Assembly: GCA_036924285.1 (NCBI GenBank)
Contig: JAYKYS010000018.1
Span: 7,192,001-7,256,000, forward strand
Reading direction: 5' to 3'
DNA: 64,000 nucleotides
DNA from: Asterella californica
Taxonomy: Eukaryota; Streptophyta; Marchantiopsida; Marchantiales; Aytoniaceae
Below are positions 11,793 to 24,165 of this stretch, in pieces. The first letter of the stretch is position 1. Each line of letters starts with the position of its first letter. Below the pieces are notes generated by a model, which was given only the letters and a program-made list of their open reading frames with translations, did no database searches and was not told the origin of the DNA. The position numbers and the translations under genes were made by a program.

Positions 11793-13090
11793 TCATGAAA
11801 TTCTCACGCGGACTACATAACAGTCTATCAACCAAATAGATTTTTGTCTATCAAGATCGAGACCCAGTTCCAGACAAGTGCTACGTAAAAATGATAAAAG
11901 AATATAGGATACAAAGTCCTTCAAGGACTCGATGGACGACCAATGAGATTCAATGTGTGTCAAGTGCCATCCCTTGTCTTTAAGAATCTGACTCTCTAGA
12001 CCACTAGGACAACAATGTTTGATTTTACCCTCAAATATCACTTGAGATGGAAGAATATATCCATGTGCAGCTGAAGAGAGCATGACAGTAACTTGACACT
12101 TGGCACCTTGATTTTGATATCTTTTGCTCTTCCAATAGCATAAGTCTTCTCATTACTGGCTGGGATCAATTGCAAAGCTGTTTCATCGCTGTTTATGACC
12201 AACCCGGGTGGAATATTATATGCCAACACTAAATAAGAAATCTGTTGAACCATCTTTCTATCCATCTCTACCCAGTTTGTTGGAAGATGAGATCCTGCTG
12301 TAGCGTGTCGTCTGCACCCACTTCCTCACAAATGCTCTACATACATCAAATTGACCTCCATATTCCTGTATAATCCGAGGACACTTTGTCATAATGATAG
12401 CTTTCATCTGAAACTGGATCAACAATGAATTGAACCCACATCTTGCTGTACGTAAGTTGATTATAAGCTCCACAAACTCAATTCTCTAGATTCTAACGTC
12501 CCTTCCATACTCCATACAAGTGATCAATATGCTTGAATCTTCCCACTGCTGTATCATATTCTCCTCTCTCAAGCATGACTACATAATGTTGGACATTTTC
12601 TGTAAAACACTTACTTCTGTCTGGTTTCAAAATGAACCATGATCTAACTATATTCTCACTGAGAGAAGGTATGGATTCTCATGAAATTTAGACCCATAAA
12701 ACGTCTTAAGATGTACTATAGTCCCTCTGGGGGCTCCTCTGGTTTACCTTCAATGCTTTGGCAACTGGTGGTTACAACTCTACAGAAAACCAGTTCATAT
12801 ATCACCCTCTCCTCTTCTTGACTGCACTCGTGTTAGAGAGACATAGGATCTACTTCAGAATCACTCGACAATCCTTGAATTTCATTAATTTCAGCTTGAA
12901 GAACCTTTGCATAATTCCACGTACGAGCAAGTCTACCATACCAAGTCTTTCCTTTATCTGATACCTCCGACATCCAAGTATGAGTTGCTTCTTTGGCAAT
13001 CTCAACACAAGATGCTCTTGTGTTGAGATGGTCTTGAAGCCTAAAGAATTCATTAACATATCGTGTCTATCCACTATAGCAAGCAAAGGT
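11793..13090 (-). pseudogene. pogo/Tigger-like DDE transposase remnant
   Basis: Read on the minus strand, about 13040-12840 gives IAKEATHTWMSEVSDKGKTW and LARTWNYAKVLQAEINEIQG in one frame. At 12473-12265, NLRTARCGFNSLLIQFQMKAI and the segment from QEYGGQFDV to RAFVRKWVQ look like the CENP-B-type helix-turn-helix. At 12265-12038, NIPPGLVINSDETALQLIPA contains the first catalytic Asp region of the DDE_1 family. At 12083-11793, HGYILPSQVIFEGKIKHC, GWHLTHIESHWSS and RQKSIWLIDCYVV correspond to the central part and the second catalytic Asp. At least two frame changes and an out-of-frame N-terminus make it non-functional. It lies head to tail against the 3' break of the Ty3 gag. I could not identify terminal inverted repeats. 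Confidence 0.65.
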
Positions 13091-13559
13091 CACTCCAAAT
13101 GTGGAAATGATGTAAGCGTCTTACACAATCACATAAGACTCAAATTGTTACACGATATCAAGGTGGTGTAAGCTTACTTCCCGCACTATCACAAAGACTA
13201 GCATATCGCTGCTCAATATGAAAATGGTGTGAACGTCTCACATCGTCATCAAAACACTGAGTTTGTTTGGCCATATGTCTCTTTTCCTTGTCCGAGTCAA
13301 TATTTATCTCTCTCTCGCTATGATTGAGAAAGAAAGTTTTGAATGCTAGATTTTTTCAGTTTGTGGTACATTGAATGTTGATAATAGTACAACACGGTTC
13401 AGTTATCATAGTCTAAATATGTATTAAACAGATAGCACGTTAACGCTTAGCTACACATCGTCTACTTCCTCTACTCCCACTTCCTCTTGAGCACTGCCTT
13501 CTAACTGACGCTTCTTTAATCACCAAAAACCATGTCAATCAGAGACGTTCCTTTTCCCT

Positions 13560-14503
13560 GTTAACCACCTACACATATCTCTCCTCTCTGGACACTCATC
13601 TTCAGGTCAGCCGGCTCAACTCGATCAGGGTTCTCAACTGGGCCGCTCATGACATAGTCTCAACTTTGGCGAATGATATGGTCTTTACATCGACGTGAAC
13701 AATCTTCATATGGCGTATTCTGCATAACGGCTCCTTCACAATCATGCGGGCTCAACGGGTTACTCGGCAACTACACCATTATCCTCTTTGTAACTCATCG
13801 AAAGAGGATGCGGCTCATCTCTTTATTACCTGTCCCTCACACTCTCAGGCGTGGCTCTCTTTTGCTAATGTTCTCCCGGATCTTCGGTCAGCGATGAGCC
13901 CGGTCCTTCGTGGATCTCCACTATCGATTATTTTATAGCGTCTGTCGTCTCTCACCTCCGTTTGCTGTCTCCTTTTCTTGCTTCTGTTGGCAACTTACTG
14001 GCGGCAAGCGTGGAAGGTCCGATGTGTGAAGCTTTTCTCCCGCTCTAGTTCACGACTTTCACTTTTGACAGTATGGCGTATCGCTGTTCACTTCATTCAG
14101 CTCCTCTTACCACTAAACCCTGCAATTTGTGCTTCATTTCAGACTAACTTGGTTGCGTTACACCCTACCATCCATTATTTCACCAAGATATGTACTTTTA
14201 TGTTCATTACTTGTACTCTTCTTTACCCAGGTTGGCCCCGGGCTTGTTGCCCCTCTTGTTGCTCTTTAATCTCATGTTGGGTGGGCCTTGTTCGTCTCTG
14301 GGCTGCTTGCCTTCTTTCCCTCTTTCTTTCTCCCCCACGTTGTAACCAGGGTCTCCCATGGGATAATACATGGTCCGCTTGTCCATGGGTTGACTCTGGG
14401 CTGTGCGGGGTTGCTTTGCTAGGGGGGCCCCTTTGTTTCCCCCTCTTTCCTTCAATAAAATTCTCGTGAGTACCATTGCCTTTAAAAATAAATAAATAAA
14501 AAC
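13560..14503 (+). mobile_element. 5'-truncated LINE, 3' end with A-rich tail
   Basis: From about 13690 the frames give FIWRILHNGSF, IMRAQRVTRQLHHYPLC and SSKEDAAHLFITCPSHSQAW. This is the zinc-binding C-terminal segment (zf-RVT type: C..C......H.F..C......W) found after the reverse transcriptase in plant LINEs. It continues to a stop near 13938, and another frame (13978 onward) gives LLLATYWRQAWKVRCVKLFS. The 3' untranslated part (14200-14480) is GC-rich, has AATAAA at about 14454, and ends in an AAAAATAAATAAATAAAA tail at about 14484-14502. The RT itself is missing, as expected from 5' truncation during target-primed reverse transcription. Several stops show that it is old. Confidence 0.65.
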
Positions 14504-17500
14504 AAGTCTTGGTATGTCTTGAAACGTAGAATCTGGAGTGACAAGAACATCTCTCAATAGTTTATATTTGCAAATTTGGTATGAGATGATTATATAAAAT
14601 GCTACCGGTTATAGTAATACGTTATATCAGTTGTGTCTCTTCCAGAATCCGACAGAAGTGAAAGTAACATTTAGAGAGATCCTACATTTAGTGTTAAGAC
14701 TGTGAACTGAAATGCCAATTTGCAAGAGATGACTGAAAATTGACGGAAATGGGTCCCAGCAGAGTATTTAAGAAATCAGTCGACTATTATTTCAAATGTA
14801 GAAAAAGATACAGTTATAAAATGTGATTTAACCAAAAAATCACCCTATGTAAAAACCAGGGGCGGAAAGTACCAATCAGAAAGGTGCCTATGAATCCAAC
14901 CGCATAACCAAAATGACGTAATGAGACGTCAGTTACACCGTTTATGATATTTGGTGTTGATCAAAATTTAGTGTTATAAAAAATGAGTGTTGATTACAGT
15001 AATACTGATAAACGTAATATCTTTCATCTTTAACACTAATTTTTGTAACTTAGTGGACAAATAACCAAAGCAGGTAATGTTTAATAGTCGTTCTTAGATC
15101 AGTAATGATTTAATTTTGTATGATATGTATTATATAAATGATGATTAGTAGACTATCATAGTTTAATATGTAATTTTCATTAGATAAATATAGAAATAAG
15201 TATAACTGAAACTCGTAACTTTAAAATCACATCATCATAATCCATATGCTTGTATTTTTTATTAATCTTAGTATCAAATTATAGAAGTTTGATAGTTTTT
15301 GTTCCATTGTTTCGTCCATGGAAAAGATGTTTGCAAGTATGCATAGTTAACTTTGCAATTAAGAAATAAACAACTATGAATATTCTTCACCTCTTCCATC
15401 TTTGGATAGAAGAGGTCAATATGCAATATAGTCTAATTTTTCACTTCAGTTTATTGCAAGAAGGGGATAGGTGATAAACTAAACTTCCAATAAGACATTT
15501 TCGGTTACCTTTATTACAAGAAGGGTTAGGTGATAAATCAAACTTTTAATTAAAAAATTCATTTACCGGTTATGGTTATCGGTCTATTCTTCTTTATCAT
15601 TAGGCAAGTAACAAATACACAATGATCAAAGAATACAACATGGAATTCAGTCTTTATAGTAAACACTTCTAACACGACAACATTTCAAGGTTAAATACAA
15701 AAGTTATTAATAAACACTAATCTGCTTAACCATGTAAGGATACACATACGATTTAGTGCTAAACTGAAATACTGTTATTAACAATAAAACATGTGAAGTA
15801 ACATTTCATATTTAACTACTATCATTGAAATAATGTTATTAACACTAAATGCATGAATGGTGTTGTTAAGACAACTTGAATTTACGAGAAGACGAGGTCA
15901 TATTCTGAAGTGTCTAATGGTAAACCAACTACAATTCATGTTGAGATTGATGGAGTAGTCTATATGTCATGAGACAACAAATAGACTACTCCTTGCAATC
16001 AATTATATGGACTTGAGTTCTGGTCTCTGCTCCTGTTACTTAGTCAGTTTAATATTATTCTCAAGAGTTCTTTTACTTTGTTGATCTAGACTTTTTTTTA
16101 CTCTCCATATATTTGATGGAGATGTTTGCATGTTGTTAGCTCTGATGGTAGGATTTAGTGGTGTACAATATTTTTTTTCTTCTTAGAACTGTGTGGGTCT
16201 TGTGACACCTCTTGGATTCAGAAATCTCTCACACAATTTACATTTCACAATAATGTTCAGTTTGCGATGAAATTTATGTTTTCTTATTCAAATGTTGATT
16301 GTCACTATTGCTGATGATGCTCTCTTTGAAATGTGCAGTCTCGTATTTGTTATTTTCGACCAGTTGGTATTTCTTGTTATCTTGTTGTGCAAGTCGTCTA
16401 GCGTATACATTACACGTATAAACATATTTCATACATAATTGTGTAGTTTCCAAGAGAAGTAGATGAAAATCTTATTACTATGAGCTTCGGAAGCTCTTAT
16501 TTTTGTTGGAGATCTCCAATCTATGCAAAAAGATCATTTGGGTCATTTAAATCTCTATTGGTCAGCCAAAAAATAGATATAACTTATCTTTTATCTAAGA
16601 GAGTGTTTCGGAAATAATAATATCATGAAGAGAATCTTATGTGAGAAGACGAGCCTTAAATGCAAGATAGTGAAGGACCGATCAGTCTACTGACAAGAAT
16701 CAAAATCTCAATAGTATCAATTTGTAACCAACAGAGTCAATTTACACCTTTTTGCATGTAATATGTAACTTTGAACATCAAGATCTTTATTCCTGTTTCT
16801 TGCAAACTCTCTACATTTGAAATTTACAGGAATCTGAGCTCTTCAATCACTCTCTGTCTCTTATACACACCGACAGCTTCCTAAGACAATAAAAAAGTAA
16901 TATCTTTTATCATGTGATATGTCACTTTTTCTAACAAACATCCTTGCTAAAAACTCTAGCTGTGTCTTTATACACAAGTGTGCTTATCACACAAGCAACC
17001 CTCTTGCTTAGTTAGACCTTTGCTTATTACAAATTTCTCACTCTTGATGTCATATTGATACCACTTCCGTTATAGTACAAGCATCTGATGTCGATAAAAA
17101 ACACAACTATGGAACCACTCGATCGGATCTACAGTTCTCTCTCCTCCTCTTCTCATTGTTGCACGAAGTGACTCTTGATCTATAACTAAAGTGACATGCA
17201 GAGGCTTAGGCCACCAAGCCCAGGATTAAGAGAAATACTGGTCTCTTGGAGATTTTGTTGATGTCTGATACTATGTACAACCATAAAAGTTGAAAAGACT
17301 ACAAAAAACTTGATATGCAATAGAAGAGTCTTGGCTCTAGATATTTCAAATTTCCAGCTTGGGAGGCTTCTTGAGCAGAAAAGAGGCTATACGCAGTCCT
17401 CGAGCTTACTACCTTATGCTATGAATGTTTCATTGCAATGTTATATTATCTTGAGATTCCATGTGATAGCAGTGGATATACTTATGCTAGCTAAAGAAGT

Positions 17501-19500
17501 GCACTATTCTGAAGTTTTTGGAGTCAGCTAACATAGCTCATAGTTAGAGAGTTTTCTTGTTATCTTACACTGGAGATGATCACTCGTCTTTGTATGCATG
17601 TAAGGGTTTGAGATCTCATATAAGCAAGGACACACTCAGGACCTCGACTTTACTACATCGTGTTTGAATATGTGTGAGTGCATATTTATCTTTGGAAGAA
17701 CCACTGTAGGACTTGACGCCTCAAGGCCAAGAGGAACAATAGAGGACATTCACGTTGGGTCGTCTGTCATGCTATCTACATCCCTTTTTGAGATAGAATT
17801 GACCAATCAGCTGATAGTGGAGCTTAGTACCTCCATTGTCGTCATAGGAGTAGCACATACGAGCAGGGATCTCATCAGAAAAATAGTAAGTTATGTAGTT
17901 AGACTTGATTGCAGATACTCATGAAAAGAGACCATGCGCAATGAAAGCATATTAGTTGGTTTTGCATGCAGTTAAAGGAGTAAAAGCCATATATGAGCTT
18001 TGTCATGTTGTTAGTATTTGATCGCATGTTGGTCTGTCATCTATGTCTACTCATCCTTCTCGGTCATGGTGTCCCTTGGTGGTCAGTTCTAAAAGGTCAA
18101 TCTTCTCCTTGTGTTGTATGTGCGATGTAATATTACATCAACATAGCATCATAAACTCCAAGTAGTCGTGCTTGAGGTGCTCCGTCACATGAACGAACTA
18201 TCCATCTTGCAAAACAATCCTTGTGCATAGATCATTTGAACACACAGACTGAAGTAGTACGTAGTTGTGAATTTTTTAAGATCACTGAGACAGTGTTAAG
18301 ATAGAGAACCAATAAGTGAAAGTTGCTTGAATGTTTCTGACGTACAGATCGAGCGGACGATCTATCATATGAGGTTGACAATCTATAATAAATCAAGTAT
18401 AATTGGTTACCCGAGGGACAACTCATTATTTCTGAAGCATAAACGAGTATCAAAAATATTGTTAGGCTCGATCTTGATTCAGAGGAGTGATTCTAAGTGA
18501 GACACTTCTCCTCTGTCTGAGAGAAGATGTCATAGTGAGCTTTCTGGACTTCAGAGGGGAATTAGAGAATGTTTTGTTGACAGTAATACAAATAAGTAAG
18601 TCCATAAGAGGATGCATTCAAGACCTTAAGACCTTGTAATAGAGGGTTGGTCTTAAGTTCGAGAATGTTGGTCGTAAGTGAAGGAAAATTAATCATTTGG
18701 GAGTAAGTTGGTTACTTGTCGTGACAATTTCTCAATTAACACATAGATACAATCAAGTCAATCGCAATATAATCAAGTCAACCTCAATCTTCTGAAAGAA
18801 TGATACTTTTTATGCTAACACGGTGTAAAAGAAAAGCCTTATTCATTATATTTGACACCTCGAAGACAAGAAATATTATTTTTTCCTAATACTCTTGCAT
18901 TTGAACTAACTAGAAGGTTTCAAGGAGTTGACAACTATGAGGAGAAGTTGTCACCTATCAGTTGGATTTTCTATTTGTTTAGCGAACTGAAATAGCACTA
19001 CAATACACTTTTATTCATTGGAAATGGTTATAGTTTACTCTTTTTATGAAATAATCATTATCGTGAAGGATACTATTAAAAGTGGTTTTAGAGACCTGGA
19101 TTAGACACATCTGTTATACATAAACACACATGTTATATTTTTTAGAGTTTATTTTAATATAATAAAGGTTTTCAATATTCTTATTTATAATTGTAAACAT
19201 AATATATATACTTTAATTAGCTGTACTTTTAAGTGTAAGGTGAGTGTATTATAATGGCTTCGGATCGCAAGTGCTATCTAGGTTTAGTGAGGAGCTAGTC
19301 ATCACCGAAGATTTAGGATGGAATTTAAACATTCGTCTTGGAATGATCTATCCAAAGTGTCAGGTTTTGGACAGTAGCACTATTACCTTTTGTAGAATGA
19401 AACACTAAAAAGCAAAAGAACATTACTTGAATAAAAGAATGAGAAAAGATTTGTCAGGCCTCCACTTATCCCTGCACGTGGGAATAAAAGGACAGTCTTC
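14504..19500. other. AT-rich interval, no gene seen
   Basis: Long AT-rich sequence with only short, unrecognised ORFs (17310-17531 and 17664-17924 on the plus strand, 18232-18453 on the minus strand). A member of the dispersed GGAAGAGGTGAATATGCA-type family lies at 15384-15425. Around 15460 and 15520 two lines repeat a GCAAGAAGGG.TAGGTGATAAA pattern. Nothing here supports a gene. Confidence 0.5.
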
Positions 19501-19507
19501 CTTTTGA

Positions 19508-19674
19508 ACTTGACACTCCTCCAACCTTATTGGCTCAAAGCCAAGTCTCCCCGGACCTTTGCTCTCATGGGCAGAGGGAGCCAGATCTCAACTCGACACT
19601 CCTCTAATGTTATTGGCTTCAAAGCCAAGTCTCCCCAGACCCTTGCTCTCGTGGGCAGAGGAAGCAAGACGTTC
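19508..19674 (+). repeat. Two tandem copies of an 83-bp unit
   Basis: The unit starting at 19508 (ACTTGACACTCCTCcAAcctTATTGG, then AAAGCCAAGTCTCCCCgGACC) is repeated at 19591 with about 12 differences and one inserted T. Both copies share GCTCTC.TGGGCAGAGG.AGC. Local duplication is clear. I do not know the function. Confidence 0.75.
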
Positions 19675-20316
19675 AACACATAATAGAAAAGACTGTTTTC
19701 TTACAAGTACGAATTCTGAAGTTAACCGAACATAAATAGTTCTATAAAAATGTAAGGAGTAACTTGATGATATGAATTAGTCAATTTTTGATTAATACAT
19801 AGACAATATCTGTTTTTAAATCAACTAACGGATAGGTTGATCAGTTTAACATAAGGTCATAACTGAGTAATTCTAAACGTATGAATATTGATTCCAGTTC
19901 ATCTGTTATCGACTTGATAACCATTTTCTCTAAATTAATGCGTTTCTTAGTTACTATCATATTTTTTTAGATGAGCCCATATGAAAGAGAATCTCTCAAC
20001 AAAGAATTATCTTTTGAAATGAAAAGTTACTTACACATGCATTGCCTTACCAGATCATCATGATGATATCATAATGACATCATAATGAAGCAATTTGCAC
20101 ATTCCTTAGGATACCATCAGCCGAAAGCAGACTTTAAACCCTCGGGAATATTCCTTTTTATTCTGGTGTACTTTAGAGTAGAGCTAATATTTTGTTTTGT
20201 TTCAACGCTAACAAATGTTCGTCTGATTATTCTCGATCCGTATTCAACAAATTATTTTGAAGTGAATGATATAATGTAAAGCTCTTAGACAGCTTTGATT
20301 TTAATCTTTGCTTGAT

Positions 20317-20356
20317 AAATTACATTCTCGTAAAAAAACTTACAAGAATGTAATTT
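20317..20356. repeat. Small hairpin, 17-bp arms
   Basis: Arms at 20317-20333 and 20340-20356 are complementary with one mismatch around a 6-nt loop (AAATTACATTCTcGTAA against TTACAAGAATGTAATTT). No terminator-like context applies in a plant genome. It is probably a foldback remnant. Confidence 0.6.
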
Positions 20357-21174
20357 CTAGGGTAAAAAGTTTATCAACAGAAACATTTTAGATTTAACAG
20401 TTAAATTTCTTTACTCGCAGATAATGAACCATTAAAATGAAGTCCTGCTGGTTACCAGGACTATTTCTAGCGGCACTGGGGGTTTTACAGCAAGAATTTA
20501 CAACAGCGACTACCCAAGTGTTACTGGAAATTCATACCATACCTGTACCGTCAGAAAATCATGGTCGCAGATCAGAACAGACTTCCCACCCTCTGTTTTG
20601 TAATTTGAAATCTCATGTCATCAAGTAACGGTCATAGAGGGACTGATAAGTGCTTTGTGCCAAGTGAATGAACTGAGACAGCGAAATGCAGAATTTGAAT
20701 GTAACGTAGTTGCTGGGTGCGCGCAATGCCAGTTATATCGTCTGGCAGTTTGTGTAACTACTGCGTGAAGACAAGTTACTCCGCATGCAATGGAATTACG
20801 AGGCTATGTATTTGGTAGGTAGGCGAATATCCTGCCCCACGGACTTGTACAATAAAAAGGAAACGGACAAGAATGGTAAAACAATCTGCCGTTTCAAATA
20901 GGATTGCACGCACGGATAGGACGTTTGATTTTGGGATGTATTTTTGTGAGGGGAAGGGGGGTTGCACTGTAAAATTTAAAAATACAGTCAGTGAAAGAAT
21001 TAAACGCGCTTGATTGAAGACGTCAAGACAAATATCTAAATTTAAAATACTATTTTAAAGTACTATATTTAAAAAGTCTAATTTAAGCATTTCACACGAA
21101 AAAGAACACATGGCATTCTGAAAAGGTCATAAACCCATAAACACTGTGACTTCATCTGGAACTCTCCGAGTATA

Positions 21175-21292
21175 ACTGAATTCTTGTCATGAATTCAGTA
21201 AATCATTGAGGCTATAATTTAGAGTTAACCCTTCCTAAGAAAAGGGTTAACTCTAAATTATACCCATGTACACTGTCTAAGTGTACATGGGT
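21175..21292. repeat. Three consecutive perfect hairpins
   Basis: Three foldbacks sit almost end to end. Hairpin 1 has 9-bp arms at 21175-21183 and 21191-21199 (loop TTGTCAT). Hairpin 2 has 21-bp arms at 21213-21233 and 21242-21262 (loop CCTAAGAA). Hairpin 3 has 12-bp arms at 21262-21273 and 21281-21292 (loop TGTCTAA). All arms are fully complementary and all loops are 7 or 8 nt. The cluster lies inside the interval bounded by the 27-bp inverted repeats. Confidence 0.85.
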
Positions 21293-22287
21293 GAATATAC
21301 AGCACGAAATCGAAATAGATACTGGACTTGGATTTGAAGTAAACCACAAAATGATAGTATATTTTCTTTTCTTGTCATCTTTCCAAATCGTCTGTTAACT
21401 ATGCATAGCAACAAAACCACTAAGATACGGTTTCGACGGCCTTCCTTATGATATTCACTCAGTGCGCCTCATCCTTATCATGGCCCATATATATTCATCA
21501 GTTCTTAGAGCATCGCAAGTCTTTAGAAGCTCCCCTTCGGGAGGTTATCAAGTCGATAACAGATGAACTAATTAAGAGAGCCAGGTAGAGAAAAAGTTTC
21601 TCATCGTTTATCTTTTTTATAATTTGTAATTTATACTACTTTTTACAATTATCGCATTTTCCTTTAACTTAAATATTTTCATAAAAGTATTTTAACTTAA
21701 AATAATATCGTTTGAAGAACAATTATGAGTATTACTGAACAAGTTTGAATTTCTGATTCTCTTTAGAGAGTCATTTAAAGACTAAGGTTGAAAAATTCCC
21801 CCCTAAAGAAAAGATGTCTTTCCCTCCTAATCTGTAAAAATAGGTAAGAGGTCTTTATCGCTTTAGGGGTGACAATGCTGTTACATGTGGACGAGTTCCA
21901 TGGTAGATTATCACTCTCCTTTATCTTCCGACCGATTGAGAAAATCTTTCCCAAGAGACTTGTTCAACGAATTTATGCAGCACGTGACAGTAGTGAGCAA
22001 CGAAGTTTTATTGCAGTACATCCGGTGGCACTATTCCTAAAAGTATCATTCTTTTGTCGCATTAATCATTACGCCTCGGGTGTCTGTCACTCGACCTAGG
22101 AAGGTCGTGGGTTCATCTGATGCTGTCGGCGGAGTTTTCGTGTGGCGGTCAAACCAAGTTGGGTCACGAGAGACTAGGATTCTTGCGAGCGGAGGTGTTA
22201 TAATCCGATCCGTTGTTGTGTCGTGGACCGGCTCCTACATGAAATTCAAACTTCGATGCTTGTCGCTCCAAAGACACTCATGAGAAG

Positions 22288-22620
22288 ACAAGCTAGGCCC
22301 CAGCTTACGGGTTTTTGACACCATTTCGGATCTTTGTTTTCATCGCATCAGTGGGTAGAGCTCCTTGTCAGCTTTCCATGGGCACTTCATCTACTTCGTT
22401 TGGACGCCTAGTGGAGCAGTTACAGGACTCGAAAGATGGAGAAAACAAGCTAAGCCCCAGCTTACGGGCTTTTGACGCAACTTCGGATCTTCGCTTTCAT
22501 CACATAGATGGGTAGAGCTCGCTGTCAGCTTTCCATGGGCATCTTGTTTACATCGTTTGGACATCCAGAGAAGAAGTTATGCGATTCGAAAGAAGGTAAA
22601 ATCAAGCTAGGCCCCTAGTT
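22288..22620 (+). repeat. 157-bp tandem repeat, two copies plus a partial third
   Basis: The unit starts at 22288 with ACAAGCTAGGCCCCAGCTTA, repeats at 22445 and begins a third time at 22602, so the period is exactly 157 each time. Copies share GACnCnAnTTCGGATCTT, GGGTAGAGCTC.nTGTCAGC and TTTCCATGGGCA. The array sits immediately upstream of the leader-like repeat at 22661, so these are probably leader subrepeats of the same retroelement. Confidence 0.8.
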
Positions 22621-22660
22621 ACTTGCTGATTGGGTATTTAGGGCTTCAGGCGTTATATCA

Positions 22661-23330
22661 AAGACGCAAGGGGCCTGCTTCTTATTTATTGAGGGTTGAA
22701 CTTCGTACGTACAGACTGTAACAAGGGGGCTGCTTAAGAGGTTTGCTTGCGTCTGCGACCTGTCAGCGGACGGTGCGGGAGATTTGGAAGTCCAATGCAA
22801 ACGCGCAAGGCGTCGTTGGGTTCAGATCTGTGCAGGCTACGTGTGGGTTAAGACGGTTTGGGAAGAGATGGATCGGGGGTTGTGTTCTGAGAGAAATTGA
22901 GACGTATGAAGCAGATTTGGGATTTTCAGTTACCTGTGAAGGAGAGTTGGACCGTTCGGGCCGTTCCGGAGTCCAAACTTGCAGTCCTTGGATCCAACAG
23001 GATCAGAACACCGAGTTCTACAGGAAATTGAAGACGATACCAGTTTTCATCGGGCGGTTTGGAAGTTCTGAGTGAAATTGGCTCGCAGGGAAGCGCTTAC
23101 ATCAGATTTTCGTTCACCTGCGACCTGAGGTTGGGCTGTTCTTCGCGATCGGTGAGCCAAGCTCTTCGTTCTTGGTGCCTACGCGATCAGGGAGTCTTCA
23201 TCTACTCATAGGAGAAGACTATACGTGAATTGGATTGTTGGTTTGGGTGTGGTGAGCGAATTTGAGCCGCAGGGAGCTGAATTACGTCAGTTTTTTGCAA
23301 CCTACGTCCAAATTTCTTGCGTGGTTTTGC
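22661..23330 (+). repeat. Retroelement leader/LTR-like repeat, copy 2
   Basis: This is the better-preserved homologue of 5461-6020; shared landmark blocks are given there. It continues as non-coding, moderately GC-rich sequence to about 24100 without a recognisable gag. The internal GGAGTCTTCATCTACnCATAnGAGAAGAC block, which carries a GTCTTC...GAAGAC pair, is kept in both copies. Confidence 0.65.
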
Positions 23331-24070
23331 AAGAGGAACTCCAAACGACTTGTTTGGAGTCTTGTTGGGTTCAGGGTAGCTAGATCTACCTACCAGAGAA
23401 GACGGATATCAGTTTAGGCGATCCGTTTGTGCGTGGTGTGCGGTTTTAAGCCGCAGGGAGCAGTTTTTGAAGGTTCGGTCACCTGCGACCGAAAATCAGT
23501 GATACCTCGGCTATCAGGAGTCGGATCTGAAGGCTTCTTGGGTTAACGGAGTCAGCAGAGGAGACCCTATCGACATCTGAAGTCCATTCAGCGAAAGGAG
23601 GAAGTCCACAGATAGGCCTTTTTCGGTTTCTTCGCTACGGGTTTTGCTCTTTTGAGTTCGTTAGAGTTCTGGTTGGCTGTATACAGCTTGTGGTAGCTAG
23701 CTTTAGCTAAGAGCTTATACATGGATGTGGTTTGGACTTGAGTTTGAATCGCGTGATACTGCTGTGGCTCTCTTTGTTAGCAAAGAGAAGTTTCTCTTGC
23801 TTTGAGCTACGTTTCGGTGGTTTTGGGTCAGGGTTGCGATTCAAGGGTTGTTTTCAGGGGCTTTTGAAGCAGGTTACAGACCGCTCTGGTCTGTTTTTCA
23901 ATTCTGTGCTCTTAGGAGAAAGAACCGGCAGTGTACATATATTTGGAGTGTATATATCGCAGCGTTCGTTTTCGTGGTTGTTTTTCTCTGTCTTGTCTCT
24001 ATTTCAGCACACAACATCTCCACAGCCAGGAACCTCGCGTTTTCCTGGACATCCTTCACGCAAAACGTCC

Positions 24071-24165
24071 GACGCGACACCGTGTAGAAGCTAAAATCTA
24101 CACGGCGCTCTGTGAACGTATCCAACATGAGCCATAGTACCAGACCCAGCCCATGTACTATGGCT
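24071..24165. repeat. Two small hairpins in retroelement-like sequence
   Basis: CCGTGTAGA and TCTACACGG pair around an 8-nt loop at about 24078-24103. AGCCATAGTAC (24130-24140) pairs with GTACTATGGCT (24155-24165) around a 14-nt loop. They may be leader RNA structures of the element that precedes them. Confidence 0.5.

Larger units (their letters stand above)
19896..21569. repeat. 27-bp inverted repeat pair flanking 1.6 kb
   Basis: The 27 bases at 19896-19922 (starting AGTTCATCTGTTATCGAC and ending CTTGATAACC) recur exactly, as reverse complement, at 21543-21569. Inside each copy GTTATC and GATAAC form a small hairpin. Such a pair could be the terminal inverted repeats of a 1.67-kb non-autonomous DNA transposon, but I see no clear target-site duplication and no transposase in between. 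It could equally be two short insertions in opposite orientation. Confidence 0.6.

Noticed and set aside
14207..14557. 116-codon minus-strand ORF
   Set aside because: It lies opposite the 3' UTR of the LINE, has no motif, and is GC-rich by composition.
17310..17924. ORFs considered as Copia pol remnants
   Set aside because: No RNase H, RT or integrase motif could be matched on either strand.
22065..22135. tRNA-like sequence (CTCGACCTAGGAAGGTCGTGGG then TTCATC)
   Set aside because: It resembles a tRNA-derived SINE head, but the B box is mutated and no A box with proper spacing could be fixed.
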